This document shows, in pieces, positions 39,879 to 50,013 of a DNA stretch of 64,000 nucleotides. Source of the stretch: Methanosarcina acetivorans C2A (GTDB lineage Archaea; Halobacteriota; Methanosarcinia; Methanosarcinales; Methanosarcinaceae); contig NC_003552.1 in assembly GCF_000007345.1 (NCBI RefSeq), positions 5,687,493-5,751,492 on the forward strand. The letters run 5' to 3'. The number at the start of each line of letters is the position of its first letter. Within the stretch, counting starts at the first letter, position 1. Below the pieces are notes generated by a model. It was not told the DNA's origin, ran no database searches, and was given only the letters and a program-made list of their open reading frames with translations. The translations under genes and the position numbers were made by a program.

Positions 39879-40504
39879 GCAATATGGATCTGTTATTCCG
39901 GACTATATACGTATTTTCATCGGCTTTACTGTATCCGGTAATGATACTTTTGACTCTACTGGTCTTTGTTTCACTTATTCAGTTAGGAGAATTCCTTTCC
40001 GAATATTCAAAAAGAACCAGGGACCGGAACAGCCTGGAAGTTAGTTGCAAAAAAATCAGGCAAAGTCTTCATATTTCGGCTTTTTCGGAAGCATCGAAGG
40101 CTCTTCTGAATATAAAACAAAATTACATGGTCACGACCTTTGCAAAAGAGTCTGCACAATACCTTGAAGATCAGAATTTCCCTGCGACCGGGAAGCTCTC
40201 CGAAGAATATGAGATAAGAATGGCAAAGCGCCTTGAGCACACGAAAATCATCTCAACTGTTGCTCCCATGCTCGGGCTTATGGGGACCCTTATCCCTCTC
40301 GGGCCTGCTCTAATAGGGCTTTCACAGGGAGACCTCGAAACCCTGGCACAGAACCTGATGATCGCTTTTGCGACTACCGTTGTAGGGCTCTTTTCTGCCG
40401 GAATAGCCTATGTGCTTACCCAGGTCAGAAGGCGCTGGTACTGGGAGGACATGTCGGATATCGATTACATCCTGGATATCATCGAGGAAAAGAACGGAAA
40501 TTGA
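39875..40504 (+). CDS. MotA/TolQ/ExbB-type proton channel protein
   Basis: 209 residues with three membrane helices (about 10-35, 128-150 and 163-190), and the conserved block TKIISTVAPMLGLMGTLIPLGPAL followed by NLMIAFATTVVGLFSAG, the TolQ/ExbB core. Such proteins form a ring that uses the proton or sodium gradient to drive a partner with a single-helix peptidoglycan- or periplasm-facing domain. In an archaeon without an outer membrane the driven partner would be the DUF2149 and CobN-like proteins encoded next. Confidence 0.87.
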   Translation: MSNMDLLFRTIYVFSSALLYPVMILLTLLVFVSLIQLGEFLSEYSKRTRDRNSLEVSCKKIRQSLHISAFSEASKALLNIKQNYMVTTFAKESAQYLEDQNFPATGKLSEEYEIRMAKRLEHTKIISTVAPMLGLMGTLIPLGPALIGLSQGDLETLAQNLMIAFATTVVGLFSAGIAYVLTQVRRRWYWEDMSDIDYILDIIEEKNGN

Positions 40505-40529
40505 CCGCTTTTTAGTAAGGAGGAATATC

Positions 40530-40913
40530 ATGCGAAAATCCAGACGATGCAGGCGAATGAGGCTTTTAAACGATCCGGATGAGCAAAACCCCATGACAGG
40601 GGTTGCCAACCTCTTTGACGTTGCAATGGTCTTTTCTGTTGCGTTACTCGTAGCCCTTGTGATGTCTTACCACCTCCCCGAACTTCTGAGCGCAAATGAA
40701 GATATTACTATTGTAAAAAATCCCGGAAAACAGGACATGAAAATCGTTATCAAAGATGAAGGCCAGCCTATCGAAGTCCTGAACATGACCGACGATATCG
40801 GGGGAGGGACAGGAGAAGCTCTAGGTACTGCATACCGACTGGCCGACGGCAGAGTGATTTACGTGCCTGAGGAAGAGAACAGTAGCTCTACGTATCAGCA
40901 AATGCTGGATTGA
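40530..40913 (+). CDS. DUF2149 protein, ExbD-like single-span partner
   Basis: 127 residues from ATG 40530, with AAGGAGG 6 nt upstream; the frame is open much further upstream but overlaps the ExbB-like gene. The N-terminus is basic, then DPDEQNPMTGVANLFDVAMV leads into one membrane helix (about 29-47) and an external domain with IVIKDEGQPIEVLN and GTAYRLADGRVIYVPE. The topology equals that of ExbD/TolR, the stator partner of ExbB/TolQ. Third gene of the operon. Confidence 0.8.
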   Translation: MRKSRRCRRMRLLNDPDEQNPMTGVANLFDVAMVFSVALLVALVMSYHLPELLSANEDITIVKNPGKQDMKIVIKDEGQPIEVLNMTDDIGGGTGEALGTAYRLADGRVIYVPEEENSSSTYQQMLD

Positions 40914-40999
40914 AACATTAATCACAAATAGTGTTGAGCATTCCGGTACCGCCTGCAAGCAATGTACCCGGAATGCCCGGCACGTTATCGAGGGATAAC

Positions 41000-43900
41000 A
41001 TGCAATTGAGAATAAAATCGATATTGATATTAAACCTATTGTTGTTAGCCTCACTAACAACTGTTGCGACGGCAGAAGAACAGAAAACATCTGTAGATGT
41101 CCTGTTTATCCTGCATGACAATACATCGATTCACTGGTATTACCTTGAAGAAGCGATGAATGATTATGAGTTAGAAAACACGACAATAAACCTCACTATA
41201 TATGACCCGGATCAGGCTGCAGAAAACAATCTAACGTCCTTTGACATAATTGCACTGCATCATGTATCCTACAGCCCTGATATACAGGAAAGGCTGGACG
41301 AAGCTAACAGCACGAGCAGGACTGTGTATATTTCCGATACAGCCTATCTCTGGGAGATGAACGTGCCCCAGAACATAGGGCAATATGCATATTCCGAATA
41401 CTGGATGTCAAGCGGGGTAGAGAACCACCGCAATCTCCTCACATACCTGGCTGTGACTTTAATGGGCGCAGAGGAGGAGATCAAACCTGGAATCCAGCTT
41501 TCGCAAAGTGGCATATTCCACCCGGATTACAAAGCCGAGTTCCAGCCCAGTAATGAAGGCCTGTTCAATAACATTACAGCGTATATGGAGTGGTACAACG
41601 ATTCCGGGAAATACCACCCGGATAAACCAACTGTGGGCCTTACCCTTTCAGGGTACTACTATGCCAACGGCTACAACCTGGCAGATTGGATTTCTATTAT
41701 ACGGGAACTTGAGGAAAGGGGGGTAAATGTGATCCCTATCCTGGACAAGACCGATGCCAGACAGGTTTTTTTTGATGAAGTGAAGAACGAGTCAAGGGTC
41801 GACCTTGTCCTTGCGTATATGGGAACCTTTCATAGCAAAGCAACGTTCAATACAAGCAGTATCAGTGAACGAAAAGCGATGATCTCAGAACTTGGTGTTC
41901 CCTGGATCAACTGCATAACGACCAGCCAGACCCCTGAAGAATGGGAGAACTCTACAACAGGAATTCCTTCCTCATACACCAGCTGGGCCGTTGCACTTCA
42001 GGAGATGGAAGGGTTGATCGAACCCATCGTCATAGGGGGAACTGTTATCGATGAGATAACAAATGCACAAATAAAAGTTCCAATTCCCGGGAGAGCAGAG
42101 TACGTCGCAGATAGAGCTCTTAAGTGGACTGAACTGAAGTACCTTGACAATAGCCAGAAGAGAATAGCTCTGATCTATTATTCGTATCCTCCGGGAAAAT
42201 CCGAGATCGGGGCAAGCTATATGGACGTGCCGCAAACCCTCGAAGTACTCCTGAATGAGATGTACAATGCCGGGTATGATCTGGGCGAAGATTTTTCCAT
42301 ATATAATATCAGTGACAGCAACAATTCTATTTCAAGCAATGAAAGCATTGTTGTAAAGCTAATTACTCAGGGCAGAAACATAGGCACCTGGGCGCAGGAA
42401 GATGTTGACAGGCTTGCTGAACTGGATGCAGTCGAACTTATCCCTGAGAGCAAATACCTCCAGTGGTTCAGCGAACTTCCAGAAGACATGCAGCAGGATG
42501 TAGTCGACCTCTGGGGAGAGGCTCCCGGTGACCAGATGGTCTACACAGCGCCCGATAATAGGAGATACCTGGTGATACCTAATATCCGGTACGGGAACAT
42601 ATTGCTTGCCCCGCAGCCTTACAAGGGGTATCAGAACAATGAGCAGACGCTCTATCACAACACAAGTATGCCGCCGAACCACCAGTATATCGCTTTCTAT
42701 CTCTGGCTTAAGAAGGAGTACAACGCATCTGCCCTGGTTCATGTGGGGACTCATGGAACACTGGAATGGCTTCCGGGTAAAGAGGTGGGGCTCTGCAATC
42801 ACTCCTGGCCGGAGATCCTGATACAGGATCTTCCGAACCCTTACATATATATTGTGGATAACGTAGGGGAAGGGACACAGGCCAAAAGGAGAAGTTATTC
42901 GGTTATCATAGATCACATGACGCCTCCGTTTGTCCCTTCTGGACTCTATGGCAACTATTCGAACTTGCATCAGTCGATCCACCTTTACCTGACATCAAAA
43001 GAAAATAACAACACGGCCCTCATGGATCAGTACGAGAACACCAGTATCCGCATCATAAAGGATACTCATATCGATGAGGACATAGGGCTCAATTTTTCAT
43101 ATAATATGAGCTATGAAGAATTTGAAGATACGGTCGTATACGGGGAAGTGCACGACTACCTGCACGATATGATGTACGCGAACATACCTTACGGCTTGCG
43201 GATATTTGCAACGCCCATCTCCGATGAAAGCGCAGTTGCCCTGGTACGGGGAATGCTTGGAGACAGCTACATCGAACACATCCAGGCAGTGAATGCTTCA
43301 TGCGATTCTCATGAAACTGAGGAATATAATAAGACAGAGTCCTATCGGTTGCTCTATACTGTACTGGTTGACGGCATCGATATTACACTTGCTCAGGAGG
43401 AAGTTCTCGGGAGCTCATCTGCAGAGGTCTCCGAAGATCTTGTTCTGGCTGAGGAATACTACCAGAACATCTTGCTTTCATCCGAGAGCGAGATCAAGGG
43501 TCTTCTGGATGCCCTGGATGCAAAATATATCGAACCGTCGGTTGGCGGGGATATACTGCGTTCTCCTGAGGTTCTGCCTACCGGGAAAAACTTCTATTCC
43601 TTTGACCCAAGGCTGATTCCTACAAAGGAAGCGTACAATATCGGAAAAGAAACGATTGACTCCTTCCTTGTAGATTACTATGAGAAAAATGGGGAATTCC
43701 CTGAAAAGGTAGCTGTGGTACTCTGGGGAATTGAAACCATGCGCAATCACGGAGTCCCTCACTCTCAGATGCTCTATCTTATGGGGGTTGAACCGGAGTG
43801 GGATGCCAATGGAAGAGTTACCTATTATACCACTCCCAGCGCCAGTAATCTGCACATAATGAACCAGTCCGAACTTACAATACGCCTGAGCAATGGAACT

Positions 43901-45286
43901 GTAATCAACCGTCCGAGAATTGATGTTATAGGACACAGTTCCGGCCTTCATAGGGACCAGTTCCCCTGGCAGATGGACCTTCTTGATGATGCCGTCAGGA
44001 TCATCTCACAGCTGGACGAAACGGAGGATGTGAATTATGTCAGGAAGCATTCGCTGGAGTTGAAGGAGTACTACATAAATCTGATGGTGGAAGGGAATAT
44101 GACCGTGGATGAAGTAGAGGCTGAGAAGCTGTCCATGTCCAGAATATTCGGGCCTCCCGAAGGGGACTACGGAGTACGCATCGCAGACGCTGTGTCTGCA
44201 AGCGATACCTGGGAAGATACAGAGGCGATTGCAGACCAGTTTATCCAAAGGTCAGGAAATGTATACATCGATGGGGAAATGTATACAAGCTCGCTGATCT
44301 CCGGGGAGGATATGTTCAAGGCAGTTCTGAAGGATACGGATGCGTCATTGTTCATACGCAGCAGCAACCTCTATGGCGTGCTTACCGGTGACGATCCGTT
44401 CCAGTATTTCGGAGGATTGAGCCTTGCAATAGCCAGCGTCAGTGACGGGGCTCGCCCTGAGATGTGGATAACAAATGTAAGGGATCCCGGCAATCCGCAA
44501 ATGCAGACCCTGGAAGAGTTTATGAACCTGGAGATGCGGACACAGATGCTCAACCCGAACTATATAAAAGGTATGATGGAAAACAGCTATTCAGGAGCCG
44601 CTAAACTGGCCAACCACCTGGAGAATCTCTGGGGATGGAACGTCGTGGACCCGAGGTTTGTAGATTCCAATGACTGGAACGAAGTTTATGAAGTGTATAT
44701 CCTGGACAAATATGAGCTCGGGACCAATGAATGGCTTGATGAGAACAACCCCTGGGCCCGACAGGCCATGCTCGGACGGATGCTGGAAGCAACAAGAAAA
44801 CTGGATGCCAGCGGCAACCCCTACTGGGATGCCCCGGATGAAATTATAAGTAACCTGGCAAATGAATACCAGGAATCTGTTGACCAGTACGGCTCTTCTT
44901 GCTGTGCTCTTTGCTGTGATAATGCCCTCCTTGACAAATATATCCAGAAACTTGCTTCCGTACCCGAGACCAAATCCGATTCCAGTAGCAGTTCTTCTGG
45001 AGGGGAAGGGACCGGCAGTGCAAAAGTAGTGCAAGCAAACACTGGCAATAGCAGCAGTAAAACCGGAAGTAACCAGACGGCAAGCGAGAACGGAGGTTAC
45101 GGAACAGACTTTTCACAGCCAGAAGCACATTCCGCAGACAATTATGTTGAAGGCTATGAAATGCAGCCTGAAGCTCCTTCAGCAAATGAAAATTCCTCTT
45201 CAATCTCGTCTGGCACATTGATAGTCGTAAGCCTGTTTGTTTTGCTGACTGGCGGAGCGGTATACATAGGTTTCCGGAAAAAGTAA
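41000..45286 (+). CDS. Exported, membrane-anchored CobN/HmuS-like chelatase-family protein
   Basis: 1428 residues from ATG 41000, preceded by GAGGG; the GTG at 40931 would spoil the signal peptide. A signal peptide (about 1-25) precedes a full CobN-type body with the landmarks KRIALIYYSYPPGKSEIGASY, HVGTHGTLEWLPGKEVGLCN, DGIDITLAQEEV-type loop and RPRIDVIGHSSGLHRDQFPW. A Ser/Gly/Asn-rich linker follows and a C-terminal helix (GTLIVVSLFVLLTGGAVYIGF) ends in RKK. Many N-x-S/T sites fit an extracellular glycoprotein. CobN inserts cobalt into hydrogenobyrinate in the cytoplasm; an exported version cannot use cytoplasmic CobST and ATP. Bacteroidota HmuS, a CobN relative acting on haem, is the better model. 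Confidence 0.85.
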   Translation: MQLRIKSILILNLLLLASLTTVATAEEQKTSVDVLFILHDNTSIHWYYLEEAMNDYELENTTINLTIYDPDQAAENNLTSFDIIALHHVSYSPDIQERLDEANSTSRTVYISDTAYLWEMNVPQNIGQYAYSEYWMSSGVENHRNLLTYLAVTLMGAEEEIKPGIQLSQSGIFHPDYKAEFQPSNEGLFNNITAYMEWYNDSGKYHPDKPTVGLTLSGYYYANGYNLADWISIIRELEERGVNVIPILDKTDARQVFFDEVKNESRVDLVLAYMGTFHSKATFNTSSISERKAMISELGVPWINCITTSQTPEEWENSTTGIPSSYTSWAVALQEMEGLIEPIVIGGTVIDEITNAQIKVPIPGRAEYVADRALKWTELKYLDNSQKRIALIYYSYPPGKSEIGASYMDVPQTLEVLLNEMYNAGYDLGEDFSIYNISDSNNSISSNESIVVKLITQGRNIGTWAQEDVDRLAELDAVELIPESKYLQWFSELPEDMQQDVVDLWGEAPGDQMVYTAPDNRRYLVIPNIRYGNILLAPQPYKGYQNNEQTLYHNTSMPPNHQYIAFYLWLKKEYNASALVHVGTHGTLEWLPGKEVGLCNHSWPEILIQDLPNPYIYIVDNVGEGTQAKRRSYSVIIDHMTPPFVPSGLYGNYSNLHQSIHLYLTSKENNNTALMDQYENTSIRIIKDTHIDEDIGLNFSYNMSYEEFEDTVVYGEVHDYLHDMMYANIPYGLRIFATPISDESAVALVRGMLGDSYIEHIQAVNASCDSHETEEYNKTESYRLLYTVLVDGIDITLAQEEVLGSSSAEVSEDLVLAEEYYQNILLSSESEIKGLLDALDAKYIEPSVGGDILRSPEVLPTGKNFYSFDPRLIPTKEAYNIGKETIDSFLVDYYEKNGEFPEKVAVVLWGIETMRNHGVPHSQMLYLMGVEPEWDANGRVTYYTTPSASNLHIMNQSELTIRLSNGTVINRPRIDVIGHSSGLHRDQFPWQMDLLDDAVRIISQLDETEDVNYVRKHSLELKEYYINLMVEGNMTVDEVEAEKLSMSRIFGPPEGDYGVRIADAVSASDTWEDTEAIADQFIQRSGNVYIDGEMYTSSLISGEDMFKAVLKDTDASLFIRSSNLYGVLTGDDPFQYFGGLSLAIASVSDGARPEMWITNVRDPGNPQMQTLEEFMNLEMRTQMLNPNYIKGMMENSYSGAAKLANHLENLWGWNVVDPRFVDSNDWNEVYEVYILDKYELGTNEWLDENNPWARQAMLGRMLEATRKLDASGNPYWDAPDEIISNLANEYQESVDQYGSSCCALCCDNALLDKYIQKLASVPETKSDSSSSSSGGEGTGSAKVVQANTGNSSSKTGSNQTASENGGYGTDFSQPEAHSADNYVEGYEMQPEAPSANENSSSISSGTLIVVSLFVLLTGGAVYIGFRKK

Positions 45287-45323
45287 GCTCTGCATTTAAA
45301 ACAACCAAATAATTTTCGGATTA

Positions 45324-45350
45324 AAGGCACCTTCAGGTGCCTTTTTCCCA
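45324..45350 (+). terminator. Hairpin terminator after the CobN-like gene
   Basis: AAAGGCACC / GGTGCCTTT with loop TTCA, then a T run. Well placed 38 bp after the stop codon of the operon's last gene. Confidence 0.75.
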
Positions 45351-45593
45351 CCAAGTGAATAAGGGAGCTGCTGTTCTATCAGCTTTTCCATTAAAAACCT
45401 TTCCAAAAAACTTATAATTCCATAATTTTTTTCAGGACTTATGCAATTATGGAACAGAGTAAACTACCTGCCAAATCTAAAGAGTTAACAGCTTCCTGAT
45501 TCATTACTTAAGCTTTTATTTACGAATCCTAAGGCTCTTCCCCGAGTCCCGGGTATTATATTCCAACTTTCCCAATAATATTCCAATTAGATT

Positions 45594-45680
45594 TTAATCT
45601 ATGAGGGTTTAATTTATGAGGGTTTAATTTATGAGGGTTTAATCTATGAGGGTTTAATTTATGAGGGTTTAACCTATGAG
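45594..45680. repeat. 15-bp tandem repeat ATGAGGGTTTAATTT
   Basis: Five full units start at 45601, 45616, 45631, 45646 and 45661, with a partial sixth. They lie between the operon terminator and the 3' end of the convergent MFS gene. The rest of this 437-bp spacer shows no gene. Confidence 0.9.
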
Positions 45681-45723
45681 TACAAACTTTTTGAATTGAT
45701 AGCGGTATTTATTCCTTTGTCTT

Positions 45724-46788
45724 TTAAGTCTTTTCTAGGGTTTTGTAGAGCAGGAAGCCTGAAATAGAAAAAATGGCAGCTCCGAGCATTGTAGCTTTGA
45801 AGCCGAAAAACTGGGAGAGGACTCCTCCGAGAACAGATCCCGCAACCCCCGCAGCTCCTATCATTGAGTTGATCAGACCGGCTGCTGTAGCTTTATCAGG
45901 GTTTAGTTCCACAACCCTGCGAGTTGAGCCCACATAAAGAAAAGACCAAGAACAAGCAACTACAAACATCCCGGGGATGACGTAAAGATAGGAGGAAGCA
46001 AGGACATAACTGATAAAGCCGACAACAGAGAGCAGATAACCTGCTTGGATCAACTTTTCGTTTTCAAACGGGTCAAGCCTGCGCATTATAAGAAACTGGA
46101 CTGCAGGGTTTATTGCATAAATAACCCCGATCCAGAAGTCCCCTGCTCCGAGCTCCCGGAGATAAAGGGGAAAAATGGCCCAGACCCCGACGGCTCCGGT
46201 ATGCCGCAGGAAGAGAGAAAAATAGGTCCCTGAATTCTTCAGCAGGGTATTCAGGGAAAAGTGAGAAACTTTCAGCTGCGGCTTTTCAATATCCTCTAGC
46301 CTGAAAATCTGCAGGAAACAGAAAGCATAAACAAGGGCAGAAAGCCCAAAAAGCAAATCCATTCTTACCCCTATCACCCCTGCAAGAAGAAAACCTGCCA
46401 TCCAGCCGAGAGAGCCCAACGAAATAAACTTTCCGAGACTCTGCTTCTGATAATGGACGTAGGCTATCAGGGCTCCCGGGTGAATCCCAACACTGAAACC
46501 GGCCAGAGCTCTTGCAAGCATGAGGGCAGAAGGATCAGTGGCAAAGATCTGAAGAAAAAAAGCGGCTGTAGCAAATCCAAAACCTCCCAGAATCACCGTG
46601 CGCAGGTGGTGAAGGTCAGCAAGCCTCCCAAAAATAAAGGAAGAAAGAAGGGTTGTGGCCGAATAAATACCCACTATAAGCCCGATTTCGATATAAGAGG
46701 CGCCGAAGGATGCGGCAAAAACAGGAATAAAAAGCAACGAGAGAACATTAGCCATATTTGAAAGGAACTGGACGTTATTTATTCTCAT
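45724..46788 (-). CDS. MFS transporter
   Basis: 354 residues from ATG 46788 (a TTG lies directly before it). About 11-12 membrane helices; the loop FIFGRLADLHHLRTVILGG is the MFS motif A (GxLaDrxGrkxxl) between helices 2 and 3. The substrate is unknown. Convergent with the CobN-like operon, so not part of it, although a linked role in export of a tetrapyrrole or siderophore-like compound cannot be excluded. Confidence 0.82.
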   Translation of the reverse strand: MRINNVQFLSNMANVLSLLFIPVFAASFGASYIEIGLIVGIYSATTLLSSFIFGRLADLHHLRTVILGGFGFATAAFFLQIFATDPSALMLARALAGFSVGIHPGALIAYVHYQKQSLGKFISLGSLGWMAGFLLAGVIGVRMDLLFGLSALVYAFCFLQIFRLEDIEKPQLKVSHFSLNTLLKNSGTYFSLFLRHTGAVGVWAIFPLYLRELGAGDFWIGVIYAINPAVQFLIMRRLDPFENEKLIQAGYLLSVVGFISYVLASSYLYVIPGMFVVACSWSFLYVGSTRRVVELNPDKATAAGLINSMIGAAGVAGSVLGGVLSQFFGFKATMLGAAIFSISGFLLYKTLEKT

Positions 46789-47528
46789 CAAGCGGATTCA
46801 CACTATAAGAGCACCTACATAACTTATTATGTTTTCCCAGATGTGAGGTCCGATAAAAACTGCTGACTCAGGGTATTCATTCACGATATTCATTCACGAT
46901 ATTCATTCACAATATTCATTCACGATACTTTCAGATATACACCCAAGACACCCACCCTTAGGGCACTTCTTCAGCGGATAAAATGAACTCAACCCGACTA
47001 TTGAATACTTTCACCCTGCGTACATTAGCCTTTAGTAAGACACTTTACATACCGTATCAAGGGCTCTTTAAAAAATAACCAAAAAAGGAACGACTTACCA
47101 AATAATATTTAATTTTCAAGGATATTCTTATTATGCATTAATGAAAGGACTTATAGAACCTGATGATTTCTCACATGAAATTAAAAGGTATTTTAGCTTA
47201 AGTTTGAAACATCAGGTCTGACATTAGCTGACATAAGGTCTGAATTTTCACCTCAACTTTCACCTGAAATATGTCAAACTTCCGAAATAAATTTCCAAAA
47301 TCAAATTTATCAGACTATATTATTTCCAAAAAACTTCACATCTTAAAATGAAACTCACATTAACTGTCTTTCAGAAGACACCTGACACTTAAGGCATATT
47401 ACGCCTGACACTTAAGGCATATTACGCCTGACACTTAAGGCATATTATACGTACTGTAGAACAGCATCACCAAACATTGAAGGCTAAGTATCAACAATTC
47501 AAGGAACAATTTAAGGCAAGGGAGCAAC
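46789..47528. repeat. Spacer with 13-bp and 23-bp tandem repeats
   Basis: Four 13-bp units ATTCATTCACGAT at 46875-46926 and three 23-bp units starting CCTGACACTTAAGGC at 47381, 47404 and 47427. The latter lie just upstream of the RPA gene, and each includes AGGC-ATATTAC-GCCT, which can pair. No gene is seen between. Confidence 0.85.
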
Positions 47529-48983
47529 ATGACCGATATTGAGACTATTTATAAAAAGCTCAGCCATGTCATCAGTAGAGAGGATTTCCTGAAGCGCATA
47601 GAGGAAAAGGTCGAGAACATGGGAGGGCTTTGTGATGAGGCGATGGCTGCCATGCTGGTCGCCAATGAGCTGGGATTCTCAGACGCGGGCAGGGAAAACT
47701 TAAAAATAGAAAACATCACCCCTGAGACCGGGCCTGTTAATTTTATAGCAAGAGTTGTTTCAGTTTTTGATGTCAAGGAGTTTACCCGGAATGATGGGAC
47801 TATAGGTAGAGTGGGAAACCTGATCGTCGGAGACGAAACCGGAAAACTGAAGTTAACCCTGTGGGACAACATGGCAGATCTGATTAAGGCCGGAAAGGTA
47901 AAGGTAGGCCAGACCATCCAGATAAGCGGATATGCAAAGCAGGGCTATTCCGGAGTGGAAGTTAACATCGGCAATAACGGCGTCCTGACCGAAAGTGAAG
48001 AGGAAGTTGATGTTGCTGCGAGCAGCCAGAAGATAAAGGACATAAAGGACGGTATGGGAGACCTCAACCTTACAGGCAAGGTACTTGAGATTTCTGAAAT
48101 CAGAACTTTCCAGCGCAAAGACGGAAGCGGTGGAAAAGTTGGAAACCTGCTGATTGGAGACGAAACAGGCACGCTCAGGGTAACACTCTGGGACGAAAAA
48201 ACCGATTTTTTAAACCAGCTTGAGTACGGAGACACTGTTGAACTGATCAATGCTTACGCCCGGGAAAATGCCTTTACGCAAAAAGTTGAGTTGCAGATCG
48301 GAAACCGGAGCATAATCCGGAAAAGCGAAAAGAAAGTAGAATATGAAGAAACATTTACCCCTGTTGCAGATATAAAGGCTGACATGAATAATATCAATAT
48401 TTCAGGAAGGGTGCTTGACATCTCAGAAGTTCGAACTTTCGAGAAAAAGGATGGGACTGCCGGCAGGGTAGCAAACATCCTTCTGGGCGATTCCACAGGC
48501 AAAATCAGGCTTACAGTCTGGGACGAAAAAACCGAGAGTCTTGACGATATTGATTTCGATGATACCGTGGAAGTCCTCAACGCCTATTCCCGAGAAAACA
48601 CATTCAGCCAGCAGGTTGAACTCAGCCTAGGTGCCAGAGGGATAATTCAGAAAAGTGAAAAAAAGGTCGAATACAGGGAGAAATTTACTGACATCGCAGA
48701 TATTATCCCTGGAGAAAGTTATTCCGTCCAGGGAAAAGTTTCCGAGATAGGAGAACTGAGAGAGTTTGAAAGGGAGGACGGAACCGAAAACGTGGTCGCA
48801 AACCTCCAGCTTGAGGACGAAACAGGCAGTATCCGGCTGACGTTCTGGGGAGAACAGGCTTATGTGATAGAGGACCTGGATATCGACTCCGAAATCCAGA
48901 TTATTGACGCTTACGCCAGATACGGGCTGAATGAAGAAATAGAACTTAGCGTTGGGAACAGGAGTAGAGTGATTATTCTCTGA
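47529..48983 (+). CDS. rpa1: Replication protein A with four OB folds
   Basis: 484 residues, the length of M. acetivorans RPA1 as I recall it. After an N-terminal helical segment (1-65) come four similar OB-fold domains at about 70-165, 180-270, 285-380 and 393-484. Each has the pattern V-EFTRNDGTIGRVGNLIVGDETGKLKLTLWD, ending in an NAY/GYAR strand. No zinc finger, unlike the RPA2/3 proteins. It binds single-stranded DNA in replication, repair and recombination. The binding site GGGAG lies close before ATG. Regulation may involve the 23-bp repeats upstream. Confidence 0.92.
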   Translation: MTDIETIYKKLSHVISREDFLKRIEEKVENMGGLCDEAMAAMLVANELGFSDAGRENLKIENITPETGPVNFIARVVSVFDVKEFTRNDGTIGRVGNLIVGDETGKLKLTLWDNMADLIKAGKVKVGQTIQISGYAKQGYSGVEVNIGNNGVLTESEEEVDVAASSQKIKDIKDGMGDLNLTGKVLEISEIRTFQRKDGSGGKVGNLLIGDETGTLRVTLWDEKTDFLNQLEYGDTVELINAYARENAFTQKVELQIGNRSIIRKSEKKVEYEETFTPVADIKADMNNINISGRVLDISEVRTFEKKDGTAGRVANILLGDSTGKIRLTVWDEKTESLDDIDFDDTVEVLNAYSRENTFSQQVELSLGARGIIQKSEKKVEYREKFTDIADIIPGESYSVQGKVSEIGELREFEREDGTENVVANLQLEDETGSIRLTFWGEQAYVIEDLDIDSEIQIIDAYARYGLNEEIELSVGNRSRVIIL

Positions 48984-50013
48984 TCGTTTCCTATTTCTCC
49001 CTATTTTTACCTGTTTAAATCCATTTTTGCCTATTTTTATCCGTTTTTTACCGGTTTCTATCGGTTTTTATCAATTTTATTCATTTTTTGCTGAACGACT
49101 ATTGGTTTTTATCAATTTTATCAATTTTTTGCTGAACAACTATTGGTTTTTATCAATTTTATCAATTTTTTGCTGAATGAATATCAGCTTTCAACTGGTT
49201 TTATCTGTTTTTGCTGAATGATTACCGGTTTCTATCTGTTTTTTTCTTTTAGGTTTTTGTCTGGATTTTACTGAATTTTACCTTAATCTTTACCTTTTAT
49301 CCGGTTTTTGTATTTTCACCTGCAACCTAATTTCTATATTTTTTACTTTTGACATATACTATTAGCAATTTTAAATTCGGAAAATTTTGTGTAAAAAAAT
49401 TAGCGAGTGGGTTCCAGTGGAAATAAAGGGGTCTGAAAAAATTCCTGTGAGAAAAATCAATATCATTATAAATATAATTTTGAATGTTTTATTCTGTTTT
49501 AATTTATTATCTAAGAGAAATTTCTTCTCTGCTCCGTCTCCCTTACATTTTTTTAAGATTTCTCGATGTTTTTCATTCTGAGCAAAAATCTCCAGTGGAA
49601 ATAAGGGGGTTGTGAAAAAATTCCTGCCGGACTTCCGTAAACCTATCTGAGAGAAAACTAAAATTTTAACTCCAAAAAAAGTCTTTTGCGCCTGTTTTGC
49701 GTAAACCATTATGCTTGCGAAAAAAAAGAAATGCCGTTATCATTATGTACTATAGACTCGTATATATGTGTTATAAAAAGGTCTTAGAAGTGCGGGAAAT
49801 ACCTTTAGAGGAAAAAGAGCCGGAAGAAATATTAAAACGGAAAGCTTATCGGAAAGCCGGCTTTTCAGGGTTTGATTCCAGAACCGTATGAAAAGGAAAA
49901 GTTAAAAAGGATCTGGAAGATGTTTCCACAAGAAATTAAGAGCCCGAAGAGATTTTAATAGTGAATTTGGCGGGTTTTGGGATGCTGAAAGAATAAAGGG
50001 GGAACTGCAGTCA
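48984..50013. repeat. Long T-rich spacer with repeats
   Basis: A 41-bp unit (TGGTTTTTATCAATTTTAT- then CAATTTTTTGCTGAAC) is repeated about three times at 49062-49184. A 34-bp block beginning TCCAGTGGAAATAA occurs at 49413-49446 and again at 49591-49626. Short open frames here lack binding sites. No RNA gene is recognised. Confidence 0.7.

Noticed and set aside
49387..49891. Short ORFs in the spacer after rpa1
   Set aside because: Overlap repeat blocks, lack binding sites, and have low-complexity translations.
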